Numbered from the stretch's first letter, positions 53,859-64,000 are shown. The stretch: 64,000 nucleotides of DNA from DASXKD01 sp963762735 (GCA_963762735.1 CAVXMG010000021.1:62001-126000); one strand, 5' to 3'. The notes: generated by a model from the sequence alone, not told the origin. Translations and numbers: made by a program.

Positions 53859-56357
53859 CTAGAGCTGGCCGACGTCGGTGACCCGCAGGACGGCCGTGCC
53901 TGCCGCGTCCGAGGCCGCGAGGTCGACCTCGGCACTGATCCCCCAGTCGTGGTCGCCCGCCGGGTCGTCGAAGATCTGCCGCACCGACCAGCGGCCGGGC
54001 TTCTCCTCGATGATCAGCATGGCCGGGCCCCTCGCGTCGGCGCCGGCGCCGATCTCGTCGTGCTCGGCGAAGTAGGGCTCAAGGGCCTCCGCCCAGGCTT
54101 CGGCGTCCCAGCCGGTCCCGGCATCCAGCTCGCCGAGCTCCTCGTAACGCTCCAGGGCGGCAAGCTCGACCCGGCGGAACAGCGCGTTGCGGACCAGCAC
54201 CCGGAAGGCCCGCCGGTTGCCAGTCACCGGCGGCGGCCGCTCGTCCAGCGGGGCTGCCTGCTCCTCGGCCGGGCTGCGCAGTCGCTCCCATTCGTCGATC
54301 AGGCTGGAGTCGGTCTGCCGTACCAGCTCCCCAAGCCACTCGATCAGGTCGGTCAGCTCCTCGGTCCTGGCCTCCTCAGGGACGGTCTGCCGGAGCGCCT
54401 TGTAGGCACCGGCCAGGTAACGCAGCACCAGCCCCTCGCCGCGGGACAGCCCGTAGAACCCGATGTACTCGGTGAACGTCATCGACCGCTCGTACATGTC
54501 CCTGACCACGGACTTGGGCGACAGCTCATGATCGGCGACCCACGGGTGGCCACGCCGGTACATCTCGTAGGCGGCGCCAAGCACGTCGGCGAGCGGCGTC
54601 GGGTAGGTGACATCCTCGAGAAGCTCCATCCGCTCCTCGTATTCGATGCCGTCCGCCTTCATCTGCGCCACGGCCTCGCCGCGGGCCTTGAATCGCTGTG
54701 CCGCCAGCAGCTCGCGCGGGTTGTCCAGGGTGGCCTCGATGACCGACACCACGTCCAGCGGGTACCCGGGCGAGTCCCGGTCCAGCAGCCCGATGGCGGC
54801 CAGCGCCAACGGCGACAGGGGCTGGTTCAGCGCGAAGTCATCCTGCAGGTCCACCGTCAGCCGCCAGCGGCGGCCCTGCTCGTCCGGCTCGTCCAGCCGC
54901 TCCACCACGCCACCAGCCAGCAGCGCACGGTAGATGGCGAAGGCGCGCCGGATGTGGCGGCGCTGCGCGGCCGGCGGCTCGTCGTTGTCGGTGAGCAGGT
55001 GCCGCATCCCTGAGAAGGCATCCCCCGGCCGGCCGATGACGCCAAGCAGCATGGCGTGGCTGACCACGAAGCTCGACTGCAACGGCTCCGGCTCGGCCGC
55101 CACCAGCCGCTCGAACGTCGGCATGCCCCACGACACCAAGCGGTCCGGTGGCTTCTTGCGCACCACCTTGCGGCGTTTCTTCGGATCGTCGCCGGCCTTG
55201 GCCAGCGCCCGCTCGTTCTCCACCACATGCTCGGGGGCCTGCACGACCACGGCGCCGGACGAGTCGAAGCCGGCCCGGCCCGCACGGCCTGCGATCTGGT
55301 GGAACTCGCGCGCCTGCAACAGCCGGGCCTTGGTCCCGTCGTACTTGGAAAGCGCGGTGAACAGCACGGTGCGGATCGGCACGTTGATACCAACGCCGAG
55401 GGTGTCCGTGCCGCAAATGACCTTGAGCAGGCCCGCCTGTGTCAGCGTTTCCACCAGCCGCCGGTACCGGGGCAGCATGCCCGCATGGTGCACGCCGATG
55501 CCATGGCGGACCAGCCGCGACAGCGTCTTGCCGAAGCCCGCGCTGAACCTGAAGTCGCCGATCAGGTCGGCGATCGCGTCCTTCTCCGCGCGGGTGCACA
55601 CATTGATGCTCATCAGTGCCTGCGCCTGCTCCACTGCGGCGGCCCTGGTGAAGTGCACCACGTAGACCGGTGCCTGCTGGGTCGCCAGCAACTCCTGGAG
55701 CGTCTCGTGCAGCGGGGTGAGCACGTAGGAGAAGACCAGCGGCACCGGGCGCTCCGCGGAGCTGACCACGGCGGCCGGCCGGCCGGTGCGCCGGGTCAGG
55801 TCCCGCTGGAACCGGCTCACGTCGCCGAGGGTGGCCGACATCAGCACGAACTGTGCCCGCGGCAGCTCGATCAGCGGCACCTGCCAGGCCCAGCCCCGGG
55901 CGGGGTCGGCGTAGAAGTGGAACTCGTCCATCACCACCTGGCCGACGTCGGCCGCCGCGCCGTCGTGCAGCGCGATGTTGGCCAGTACCTCGGCGGTGCA
56001 GCAGATCACCGGCGCGGTGGCATTCACGCTCGCGTCGCCGGTCATCATGCCGACGCTGGCGGGCCCGAAGATGTCGCACAGGGCGAAGAACTTCTCCGAC
56101 ACCAGCGCCTTGATCGGCGCGGTGTAGAAGCTGCGCACACCCTGGGCCAGGGCGGCGAAGTGCGCGCCCGTGGCGATCAGGCTCTTGCCGGATCCGGTCG
56201 GGGTGCTCACGATCACGTGGGCGCCTGAGACGATCTCGATCAGCGCCTCCTCCTGGTGCGGGTACAGGGTGAAGCCCTGCTCCCCCGCCCAGGCGGCGAA
56301 GGCGTCGAACACCGAATCGGGGCCGACCTGTGCCGGAAGCTGGTCGATGAGCGTCAT
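53859..56357 (-). CDS. DEAD/DEAH-box RNA helicase with DUF3516
   Basis: The intact 832-residue protein has helicase domain 1 with Walker A STPTGSGKSLIA (about residue 51), motif II VMDEFHFYAD (about residue 142) and motif III MSATLGD, and helicase domain 2 with HHAGMLPRYRR, GTDTLGVGIN and HQIAGRAGRAG (motif VI, about residue 347). The C-terminal ~400 residues follow the DUF3516 pattern (PLADVLGAAYEMYRRGHPWV; GEGLVLRYLAGAYKALRQTV). It resembles Ski2-like helicases of actinobacteria, probably acting in RNA processing or decay. Confidence 0.92.
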   Translation of the reverse strand: MTLIDQLPAQVGPDSVFDAFAAWAGEQGFTLYPHQEEALIEIVSGAHVIVSTPTGSGKSLIATGAHFAALAQGVRSFYTAPIKALVSEKFFALCDIFGPASVGMMTGDASVNATAPVICCTAEVLANIALHDGAAADVGQVVMDEFHFYADPARGWAWQVPLIELPRAQFVLMSATLGDVSRFQRDLTRRTGRPAAVVSSAERPVPLVFSYVLTPLHETLQELLATQQAPVYVVHFTRAAAVEQAQALMSINVCTRAEKDAIADLIGDFRFSAGFGKTLSRLVRHGIGVHHAGMLPRYRRLVETLTQAGLLKVICGTDTLGVGINVPIRTVLFTALSKYDGTKARLLQAREFHQIAGRAGRAGFDSSGAVVVQAPEHVVENERALAKAGDDPKKRRKVVRKKPPDRLVSWGMPTFERLVAAEPEPLQSSFVVSHAMLLGVIGRPGDAFSGMRHLLTDNDEPPAAQRRHIRRAFAIYRALLAGGVVERLDEPDEQGRRWRLTVDLQDDFALNQPLSPLALAAIGLLDRDSPGYPLDVVSVIEATLDNPRELLAAQRFKARGEAVAQMKADGIEYEERMELLEDVTYPTPLADVLGAAYEMYRRGHPWVADHELSPKSVVRDMYERSMTFTEYIGFYGLSRGEGLVLRYLAGAYKALRQTVPEEARTEELTDLIEWLGELVRQTDSSLIDEWERLRSPAEEQAAPLDERPPPVTGNRRAFRVLVRNALFRRVELAALERYEELGELDAGTGWDAEAWAEALEPYFAEHDEIGAGADARGPAMLIIEEKPGRWSVRQIFDDPAGDHDWGISAEVDLAASDAAGTAVLRVTDVGQL

Positions 56358-56480
56358 GGTCCTTCCATCGTGCCCGCAGTGGGCCGGTTTCCTGCCGCCG
56401 GGTGTCGATTCCGGCGGCTGCTATTCGTGAACAACAAAGAGAGCCGGTATGGTCCCGGCCCAGACGAAGGGAGCAGCACG

Positions 56481-56840
56481 ATGAAGCAGTACCTGCTCGC
56501 CGTGTACAGCGCCGAGGCGGCCGGCGAGGACGCTCCGCCTGCCGAGGAGATGCAGCGGGCCTACCAGGCGGTCGATAAGTTCAACAGCGAGGTGCAGGCG
56601 GCCGGCGCGTGGGTTTTCGCGGGCGGGCTGCACCCGTCGTCCACGGCCACGGTCGTCCGGGCCCAGGGCGGCCAGGTCGTCACCACCGACGGGCCGTACG
56701 CGGAGACCAAGGAGCAGATCGGCGGCTTCTGGGTCATCAAGGCTGCCGACCTGGATGCGGCCCTGGACTGGGCGGCCAAGGGCTCCGCCGCCTGCGGCTG
56801 GCCGGTGGAGGTCCGCCCGTTCCAGGAGGAGCCGGAGTAG
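56481..56840 (+). CDS. YciI/DGPF-domain protein
   Basis: A 119-residue DGPF protein: MKQYLLAVYS at the start and the diagnostic TDGPYAETKEQIGGFWVI near residue 73. It stands 2 bp before the ECF sigma factor. In ECF42 systems DGPF proteins are encoded beside the sigma factor and are proposed partners or targets. Confidence 0.92.
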   Translation: MKQYLLAVYSAEAAGEDAPPAEEMQRAYQAVDKFNSEVQAAGAWVFAGGLHPSSTATVVRAQGGQVVTTDGPYAETKEQIGGFWVIKAADLDAALDWAAKGSAACGWPVEVRPFQEEPE

Positions 56841-56842
56841 GC

Positions 56843-58057
56843 GTGCCCAGCACGGATGACCTTGCCCTCGAGCGTGCGTACCGGGAGAGCTACGGGCGCG
56901 CCGTCGCGACCTTGATCCGCGTGTTCGGTGACATCGACATCGCCGAGGACGCGGTAGCCGAAGCCTTTGCCGTGGCCGCGCAGCGATGGCCGCAGACCGG
57001 GGTGCCGCCCAACCCCGGCGGCTGGATCGTCACCACGGCCCGCAACAAGGCGCTGGACCGCCTGCGGCGGGAGTCGTCCCGTTACGGCCGCGAGGCGGAG
57101 GCCACCCGCATGCTCGCCGATGCCGAGCCGCCGGAGGTGGGACCCGTGCCCGATGACCGCTTGCGGTTGATATTCACCTGCTGCCACCCGGCGCTCGCCG
57201 CCGAGGCACAGCTCGCCCTGACGCTGCGGCTCATCGCCGGGCTGCAGACCCCGGAGATCGCCCGCGCGTTCCTTGTGCCCGAGGCGACGGTGGCACAGCG
57301 GCTCGTCCGGGCCAAGCGGAAGATCCGCGACGCGGGCATCCCCTACCGGGTCCCTGCGGACGCGGAACTGCCCGACCGGCTCCCGTTCGTGCTCGCGGTC
57401 ATCTACCTCGTCTTCAACGAGGGGTACACCGCCTCGGCCGGCGACGATCTGATCCGCGGCGACCTGTGCGACGAGGCGATCCGCCTCGCCCGGCTGCTGG
57501 CCGGGCTGATGCCCGACGAGCCAGAGGCGCTGGGCCTGCTGGCGCTGCTGCTGCTCACCGGCGCCAGGCGCCCGGCCCGCACCGGCCCGGACGGCACCCT
57601 GATCCCGCTCGCCGGCCAGGACCGGAGCCGGTGGGACCAGGCCATGATCGCCGAAGGCCAGGACCTGGTCCGGGCCTGTCTGCGCCGCAACCGCCCCGGG
57701 CCCTACCAGCTCCAGGCCGCGATCGGCGCGGTGCACAGCGACGCCGCCGCCGCGGCGGACACCGACTGGGGGCAGATCCTCGCGCTGTATGACCAGCTCA
57801 TGGCGGTGGCCCCGACACCGGTGGTGGCCCTCAACCGGACCGTGGCGCTCGCCGAGGTGCGCGGACCGGCCGCCGCGCTCGACGAACTCGGCGAGCTGAG
57901 CCTGGATGGCTATCACCTGTTCCACGCGACCCGAGCCGACCTGCTGCGCAGGCTCGGCAGGCGGGAGGAGGCCGCGGCCGCCTACGAGGCGGCCATCGCC
58001 GGCGCCGCCAACGGCGCGGAGCGTTCCTTTCTCCGGCAGCGACGGGACAGCCTCTGA
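56843..58057 (+). CDS. ECF42-type RNA polymerase sigma factor with C-terminal TPR-like domain
   Basis: From the GTG at 56843 the 404-residue protein has region 2 (FGDIDIAEDAVAEAFAVAA; WIVTTARNKALDRLRR) and region 4 (LRLIAGLQTPEIARAF; ATVAQRLVRAKRKIRDA). The long C-terminal extension (VIYLVFNEGYTASAGDDL; NRTVALAEVRGPAAALDEL) replaces a classic anti-sigma control; in characterised ECF42 factors it is required for activity. No anti-sigma gene is adjacent. Confidence 0.92.
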   Translation: MPSTDDLALERAYRESYGRAVATLIRVFGDIDIAEDAVAEAFAVAAQRWPQTGVPPNPGGWIVTTARNKALDRLRRESSRYGREAEATRMLADAEPPEVGPVPDDRLRLIFTCCHPALAAEAQLALTLRLIAGLQTPEIARAFLVPEATVAQRLVRAKRKIRDAGIPYRVPADAELPDRLPFVLAVIYLVFNEGYTASAGDDLIRGDLCDEAIRLARLLAGLMPDEPEALGLLALLLLTGARRPARTGPDGTLIPLAGQDRSRWDQAMIAEGQDLVRACLRRNRPGPYQLQAAIGAVHSDAAAAADTDWGQILALYDQLMAVAPTPVVALNRTVALAEVRGPAAALDELGELSLDGYHLFHATRADLLRRLGRREEAAAAYEAAIAGAANGAERSFLRQRRDSL

Positions 58058-58071
58058 ACACCGCCGCGTTC

Positions 58072-58985
58072 GTGCTGAACCCGGCCCGGGTCCGCGGCGC
58101 GGCCCGGGTCGCCGCCCGCTGCGCCGCGATGGCGAAGGCGGGCGGCTGGGAGCCGGTGCTGCGCGAAACCACCGCCGGCGAGCCCGGCACGGAACTGGCC
58201 CGCCAGGCGGTCAGCGCGGGGGCCCGGCTGGTCTTCGCCGTCGGCGGCGACGGCACCGTCCGGGCCTGCGCGCAGGCCCTGGCCGGCACCGCGGTCCCAC
58301 TGGCGATCGTGCCCCGGGGCACCGCCAACCTGGCCGCGCGGGCCCTGGGCATCCCTGCCCGGCTGGACGCCGCGCTGGCCTGCGGGTTCGGCGGGCACGA
58401 ACGGCGCATCGACCTCGCGACGGCCGACGGGATCACGTTCGTCGCGATGGCCGGGCTCGGCATCGACGCGACGGTGGTCGGCGCGACGCCCGCCCGGCTC
58501 AAGAGCGGGGCCGGGTGGCTTGCCTACGCCGCGGTGGGCGCCAGGCACGCCGCGGGGCCGCCATCGCGGCCTTCCGCATCAGCCTCGACGGCAGGCCGCT
58601 GGCCACCTCGGCCCGGTCGGTCGTGGTCGGCAACGCCGGCCTGCTTCCCGGCGGCTTCAGGCTGCTGCCGGACGCCCGGCTCGACGACGGCCAGCTCGAC
58701 GTGGCCGTCCTGGCGCCATCCTCGCTGCTGGACTGGGGCGTCGTGGCGCGCCGGGTGCTGACCGCGAGCCGCCGTGACGACCGGCGGCTGGCCAGGTACC
58801 GGGCCCGCCGGGTGGAGATTCACACCGACAGGGACTTGCCGCGGCAGGTCGACGGCGAGGTGATCGCGCCTGGGCGCGAGCTGACCGTGACGGTGCTGCC
58901 CCGGGCCCTGCTGGTCCGGGTGCCTGGTCCGGTGCCGGTCCGGGTCGCGGGGCCCGTGCTGGCCGGGATGCCGGACCCGGCCTGA
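58072..58985 (+). CDS. Diacylglycerol/lipid kinase family protein (frame interrupted)
   Basis: The first frame from the GTG at 58072 has the kinase nucleotide motif VFAVGGDGTVRA (about residue 58) and the IVPRGTANLAARALG segment. At about 58552 an indel shifts the frame and the remaining domain follows (ISLDGRPLATSARSVVVGNA; DARLDDGQLDVAVLAP; QVDGEVIAPGRELTV). It would phosphorylate a lipid such as diacylglycerol or a related lipid. The start is uncertain because the natural beginning may lie just upstream, overlapping the sigma-factor stop. Confidence 0.82.
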
Positions 58986-59001
58986 TCGGCAGCTCAGGCC
59001 A

Positions 59002-59038
59002 CCGGGGGCGCGGGGGCGCTCCCCCGAGCCAGTACAGC
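59002..59038 (+). repeat. REP-like element copy, divergent
   Basis: CCGGGGGCGCGGGGGCGCTC then CCCCGAGCCAGTACAG keeps the G-run/C-run layout of the other copies, in the gap between the lipid kinase and the LuxR-type gene. Confidence 0.4.
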
Positions 59039-59097
59039 CCGCCTGGCCCCATGGCCACGGGTTAGGATTCCCCGGAAAGGGACGGCGGTGGCGGAAT

Positions 59098-61906
59098 ATG
59101 CCGATCCGGGGAGCTAGCGCGCCAGCGGGCGGCGTGCTGGGCAGGGACAGCGAGCTTGGCCAGATCGAAGCCTGGCTGGCGCCCGGCGCCGCGACCGGGC
59201 CAGCGGGGCCGCGGCTGGTCCTGGTCATCGAGGGCGAGCCGGGCATCGGCAAGACCACGCTGTGGACCGAGGCCACCGGCCGGGCCCGTGCGGACGGGCT
59301 GGCACGTGCTGTCCTGCCGCCCGGCCGCCTCCGACGCCGGGCTTCCCCACGTCGGCCTGGCCGACCTGCTGCGCCGCGTTCCCGATGACGCCTTCGCCCG
59401 GCTCCCGGCACCGCAGCGCCGCGCACTTGGGCGTGGCCCTGCTGCGGGAGGAGGCCGGCGGCATCGACCTCGATCCCCGCGCCGTCGGCACCGGCCTGAC
59501 CGCCCTGCTCGGGCTGATCGGGAACGACGGCCCGCTGATGCTCGCCGTGGACGATGCCCAGTGGCTGGACCCAGCCTCGGCCCGGGCCCTTGGCTTCGCG
59601 CTGCGGCGGCTGGACGACCGGCAACTGCGGCTGGTGACGGCCGTGCGCACCGAGGGGCCCACCGGCGGCAGCGGGCCGGCGCGTTCGCCGCGGTGGAGGC
59701 ATCACTGGACCGGCAGACGATCACCCGCATCGAGGTCGGACCGCTCAGCGTGGCCGCGATCCACCAGATGTTCGCCCGCACGCTCGGCTCGTCGTTCGCC
59801 CGGCCGGTGCTGGTCCGGATCCACCGGGCCGCTGGCGGCAACCCGTTCTACGCCCTGGAGATCGGCCGCGAGGTACAGCGCCTCGGGGTGCCGTCGCCGA
59901 GCCAGCCGCTGCCCATCCCCGGCGATCACCGTGACCTGGCACTGCTGCGGCTGCAGCGGCTGCCCCAGACCACCCGCGACGTGCTCGCCCGGGTGGCCGC
60001 GATGGCCCGGCCGTCCACCGCCGACCTGGACCTGGACGCGCTGGCGCCCGCGGAGGTGGCGGGCATCGTCCGGGTGCGCCCCGGTGGCCGGGTCGAGTTC
60101 ACCCATCCCCTGTTCGCGTCGGCCCTGTACTCCTCGCTTCCGGAGGCCAGCCGCCGCAGGCTGCACCGCGACGTCGCGGAGCGGGCCACCAGCCCGGAGG
60201 AGCGGGCCCGCCATCTCGCCCTGGCGGCCGACGGCCCCGACGAGGCCACCGCGGCCGCCCTGGACAAGGCCGCCGCGGCCGCGGCGGCGCACGGAGCCGC
60301 CGACGTGGCCGTGGAACTGGCGGAACTGGCCCGCGACCTGACCCCGCCCGGCGACATCGCCACCCTGGTCCGCAGGGAGACCGAACTCGCCGAGCGGCGC
60401 TACTTCGCGGGCGATCCGACGGGCGCACGCTGCGAGCTTGACCGGTTCCTGGCCTCGCTTCCCGCGGGCGAGGACCGGGCCCTGGTCCTGCTCGAGCTGG
60501 GCAGCCTGCTGTGGGTGCAGGGTGAATCGGAGCAGGGCCTGGCGACTGATGTCCCAGGCGCTCGGCGAGGCGGCCACGCCTGGGCTGCGGGCCCGCATCC
60601 ACACTCGGATCGCATCGCGGATCTGACGACGCCGACGTCGCCGTGGAGCACGGCGAGGCGGCGCTCGCGCTGATGGACGAGGACGCGGACCCGCAGTTGT
60701 ACTGCTTCGCACTGCTTAACCTGGCCTTGTTCAAGCTGTACTCCGGGCGCGGTGCCGATCACGCGGCGGTCGAGAAGGGCATGCGGCTGCAACGGCAGGC
60801 CGCCGATGGGAGATGAGCACGGTTCCCGCGTTCTGGGCGCGGAACTTCGACGACTTCGGCACCGCCCGGCAACGGCTCGAGGACATCATCAAGGCATTCC
60901 GCGAGCAAGGGGACGATGCGACAGGCAGCGGCGGTGCTGACCCACCTGGCCGGATCGAGACCATGACCGGGCACATGGACCGGGCCCGCGCGCTGGCGGC
61001 GGAGGCACTGGACCTGGCGGCAGCAGACCGAGCAGGAGACCTACCTTGCATATGGCGCTGTGCGCGAAGGGCACACGTCCGTGCTCTATGCTGGCGAGCT
61101 GGACCGAGGCCCGCGCCTGCGCCGCGGAGTGCTGGACCGGCTTGGTGATCGCCCGGATGTCGGTACTGGAGGGCATGGCCAGGGACGTGCTTGGCTTGGC
61201 GGCCCTGCAGACGGGGGACCTAGCCGAGGCGGACCGGCAGTTCACCAGAGCCGAGGAGATCAAGGACGTGGGTGCACAACCGGGAGCCTGCCAACCAGCG
61301 CTTCCACGGCGACCACGCCGAGGCGGTGATCGGGCTCGGCGACCTGGACCGCGCCGAAGGGCTGGTCCGGCGCATGCGAGGCTCGAGCTGCGGCTTTGCC
61401 GCGGCCCTGGATCTTGGCGGTCTCCGCCCGCTGCCGCGGGCTGCTCAATGCCGCCAGGGGCGACCTCGACCAGGCCCTGGCCGATTACCGGCGCGCGCTG
61501 ACGGCACACAACAGCCTGGACATGCCCGTGGAGCTGGGGCGCACCCTGCTCGCCCAGGGCCGCCTGCACCGGCGCCGCAACGAGCGGCAGCGTGCCCAGG
61601 ATTGCCTGAGCCGAGCCGCCGCGCTGTTCGACGCGGCCGGGGCGCTCGCGGTGGGCGGCGGTGGCCCGCGAGGAACTCGGCCGCGCCCAGGGCCGCCGGG
61701 GCAGCGCCGACCAGCTCACCCCCACCGAACTCCAGGTCGCCGAGCTGGCCGTGGCCGGGCTGCGGAACACCGAGATAGCCGCCCGGCTGTTCCTGTCCGG
61801 CAAGACCGTCGAGGCGAACCTGTCCCGGGCCTACCGCAAGCTCGGCGTCCGCTCCCGCACCGAACTGGCCGCCAAGATGCCGCCGCAGGGCACGGCAGCC
61901 CGGTAA
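59098..61906 (+). CDS. Large ATP-binding LuxR-family regulator (LAL), heavily frame interrupted
   Basis: The ATG at 59098 opens an AAA domain with Walker A EGEPGIGKTTLW (about residue 45). Successive frames then supply GLPHVGLADLLRRVPDDAFA, LMLAVDDAQWLDPASARALG (Walker B), GGNPFYALEIGREVQRL and the long helical repeat region. The C-terminus, in the frame 61661-61906, is a LuxR helix-turn-helix (LTPTELQVAELAVAGLRNTE, then FLSGKTVEANLSRAYRKLGV). The total of about 930 residues is normal for LAL regulators; at least eight indels must be bridged, most within 59.3-59.7 and 60.5-61.7 kb. It may regulate the adjacent secreted RCC1 protein. Confidence 0.82.
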
Positions 61907-61990
61907 TCGTAGGGGTTTCCCCGACGCGGCGGACCGGCCCCCGCGCTTAGCGTCGGGCCATGCTTCCGCCCAGAACAGGGGGTCAGTGAC

Positions 61991-64000
61991 ATGCCCGCAA
62001 CCCATTCCGGAGAGAATCCGCCCCAGCGCCAACGGCGGCGGGTACGGGTCGCCGTCGCCGCGGCCGCGCTGGCGCTGGTGTCCCCGGCGCTCACGATCGC
62101 GGGCACCACGGCGCCCGCCGCGGCCGTGCTGACCCTGCCCATCGTCGCCGCGGGCGGCGGTCATTCGTGCTCGATCATGGCGGACCAGTCGGTCTGGTGC
62201 TGGGGGCAGAACACCACCGGCCAGCTCGGCAACGGCACCATCGCCGACTCGACCGTCCCGGTGCAGGTCGCCGGTCTGCCGCCGGCCATCGCCGTGGCCG
62301 GCGGGCACGACCACACCTGCGCGATCGACACCGGCCACCACGTCTGGTGCTGGGGGGCGAACGCGTTCGGCCAGCTCGGCAACGGCACCACCAGCGTGGA
62401 CAGCACGGCACCGGTGCAGGCCGGCACGTTCCAGGGCCTTCAGGTGTCGGCCGGCGACGGGTTCAGCTGCGCGGTCACCGCGATGCACACGGCGCGGTGC
62501 TGGGGTGACAACAACTTCGGCGAGCTCGGCGACGGCACCACCAACGATTCCAGCACCCCGATGCTGGTCAAGGGGCTGACCGGGGTGACGGCGGTGGCGG
62601 CCGGCTACTTCCACGCCTGCGCGCTGCTGTCCACGGGCCGGGTGTGGTGCTGGGGTGACAACGGCAACGGGGAACTGGGCGACGGCACGACGACGGCAAG
62701 CGACGTGCCGGTGCCGACGCCACTGGAGGCGGCCACCGCGATCGCCGCGGGCGCCGCGGACAGCTGTGCCATCACCTCCGGCGGCGACCTCCAGTGCTGG
62801 GGCAACAACAACGTCGGCCAGCTCGGCATCGGCAACTTCACCGACGCCGACGTCCCTACCCAGGTCGCCAGCCTGAACTCCGGGGTACAGCAGGTCGGGC
62901 TTGGCGAGGACTTCGGCTGCGCGCTCGCCAATACCCCCTCGCCGAGCGTGGTGTGCTGGGGCGACGCGGACGGGTACGGGCAGCTCGGCAACGGCAGCTT
63001 CAGCCAGGACGACCCGTTCCCCAGCCTGGCCTTCGGGCTGCAGTCACCGCCGGCAGGCGGGCCCGGCGGCCCGAGCCAGATCGCGGTCGGCGGCCACCAC
63101 GCCTGCGTGGTGCTGACGTCGGCGCGGGTGGAATGCTGGGGGAAGAACCTCACCGGCGCCCTCGGCGACGGCTCCACACTGAACCGGGCCATTCCCACCA
63201 CGGTGATCGGCCTCCCCGGCCCGCCGCACACGGCGGCGGCCGTCACCGGCGGGGCCGCCACGAGCTGCGCGGTGACCGCGAGCCTCAGTGCCGAGTGCTG
63301 GGGCCAGATGGTCGGGGACGGCAGCCCGCTGCTGACCGTGCACACCTCGGCCGCCGCGGTCGCGCTCCCGGCCGGCCAGGTGTCGCATGATCGCGGCCGG
63401 CTATGGCGGCTGCGCGATCGTCCACGGCGGCGGCCTGTCGGTGTCCCTGCGCTGCTGGGGCGACAACACCTGGGGCGAGATCGGCGACGGCACCACCACC
63501 GAACGGGCTGAAGCCGGTCAGGTCCAAGGGGCTGACCGGCCAGATGCAGTCGGTGACCTCGGGCGGCTCGCACGTCTGCGCGCTGGTGCACAACGGCGGC
63601 GCCTGGTGCTGGGGCTTCAACGACAACGGCCAACTCGGCGACGGCACCACGACCAACAGGAGCACACCGGTGGCGGTGAGCGGGCTGCCGCTCAACCTGG
63701 CCCAGATCGCGGCCGCCGACGACCACACCTGCGCCCTGCTGGCGAACCAGACGGTGAAGTGCTGGGGCCTGAACAGCAAGGGACAGCTCGGCGACGGCAC
63801 CACCAGCGACAGCAGCACGCCCGTCAAGGTGGCCGGGCTCACCGACGTGGTGCAGATCGCGCTCGGCGACGCGTACACCTGCGCCCTGCTGGCCAGCGGT
63901 GACGTGCAGTGCTGGGGCTGGAACAACTTCGGCGAGCTGGGCAACGGCAGCCACCACCGACAGCAAGTCGCCGGTGCAGGTGAGCGGCCTCACCTTGGGG
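61991..64000 (+). CDS. Secreted RCC1-repeat protein (3' end outside window)
   Basis: The ATG at 61991 starts a signal peptide (VAVAAAALALVSPALTIAG). At least twelve RCC1-type repeats follow, each with a CWG core such as VWCWGQNTTGQLGNGT, RCWGDNNFGELGDGT, AWCWGFNDNGQLGDGT and QCWGWNNFGELGNGS. The pairs of Cys per repeat suggest disulfides in an exported beta-propeller. Frames change near 63388, 63506 and 63950, again consistent with indels. In bacteria such proteins are usually extracellular with unknown ligands. Confidence 0.85.

Noticed and set aside
1..64000. CRISPR arrays, tRNA or rRNA genes
   Set aside because: No spaced direct repeats of CRISPR type, no cloverleaf with a TTC-loop consensus and no rRNA motifs were seen on either strand; the tandem repeats found are the REP-like units and microrepeats described.

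Overview
The window is high-GC DNA from an actinomycete (Actinomycetota). The family content fits this: mycothiol-dependent maleylpyruvate isomerase-type and DUF5996/DUF5999 proteins, an F420-type luciferase-like oxidoreductase, a class E-like sortase, an ECF42 sigma factor with its DGPF partner, GlnR- and LexA-type sites, and many GTG starts. A soil actinomycete near Streptosporangiales or Streptomycetales is my inference. No rRNA, tRNA or CRISPR array was seen.

Layout. (1) 1-4.44 kb is one end of an integrative element: a large serine recombinase followed on the minus strand by small genes, a DUF3631 ATPase-like protein and a zinc-finger protein running off the left edge. The element interrupts a DUF222/HNH (13E12-type) gene at 4.46-5.84 kb, which has a LexA-like box upstream. 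This arrangement resembles the mycobacterial prophage-like element phiRv1, which integrates in REP13E12. (2) 6.0-19.7 kb is a divergent catabolic locus around an IclR regulator. On the minus strand are IclR, a zinc dehydrogenase, an aldehyde dehydrogenase and a metallo-beta-lactamase-fold protein. On the plus strand are an M24-like protein, a U32-like TIM-barrel protein, an IlvD/Edd dehydratase, a CUT1 sugar ABC transporter, an SMP-30 lactonase and an MsmX-type ATPase. Together they look like import and non-phosphorylative oxidation of a sugar or sugar acid. A perfect 17-bp palindrome lies in the divergent promoter. (3) 19.7-24.1 kb holds housekeeping-type genes and decayed pieces, including a duplicated fragment of the F420 oxidoreductase. 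(4) 24.1-31.1 kb looks like a cell-surface locus: sortase, two multi-membrane glycosyltransferase-like proteins, a beta-propeller lipoprotein and a membrane-anchored secreted protein. (5) 31.1-33.3 kb: TetR remnant, hairpins, and an ammonium transporter with a GlnR-like box. (6) 33.4-43.6 kb: a LacI regulator with three palindromic operators, an Opp/Dpp-type ABC transporter and a GH3 beta-glucosidase, probably for beta-glucoside uptake and hydrolysis. (7) 43.6-59 kb: mixed metabolic genes, a heterodimeric ABC exporter, a DUF3516 helicase, and the DGPF-ECF42 pair. (8) 59.1-64 kb: a large LuxR-type regulator and a secreted RCC1-repeat protein cut by the window edge.

Many genes (SMP-30, beta-lactamase-like, Opp permeases and ATPases, the OppA-like protein, the LuxR regulator, the RCC1 protein) read as full-length family members only if single-base insertions or deletions are bridged. 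The reading frame often shifts and is restored within about 50 bp while the protein stays recognisable. This is more consistent with uncorrected sequencing indels than with many independent pseudogenes, and I annotate these as frame-interrupted genes over their full extent. A GC-rich REP-like element recurs at 31.5, 47.3, 51.5-51.7 and 59.0 kb, twice inside coding sequence.
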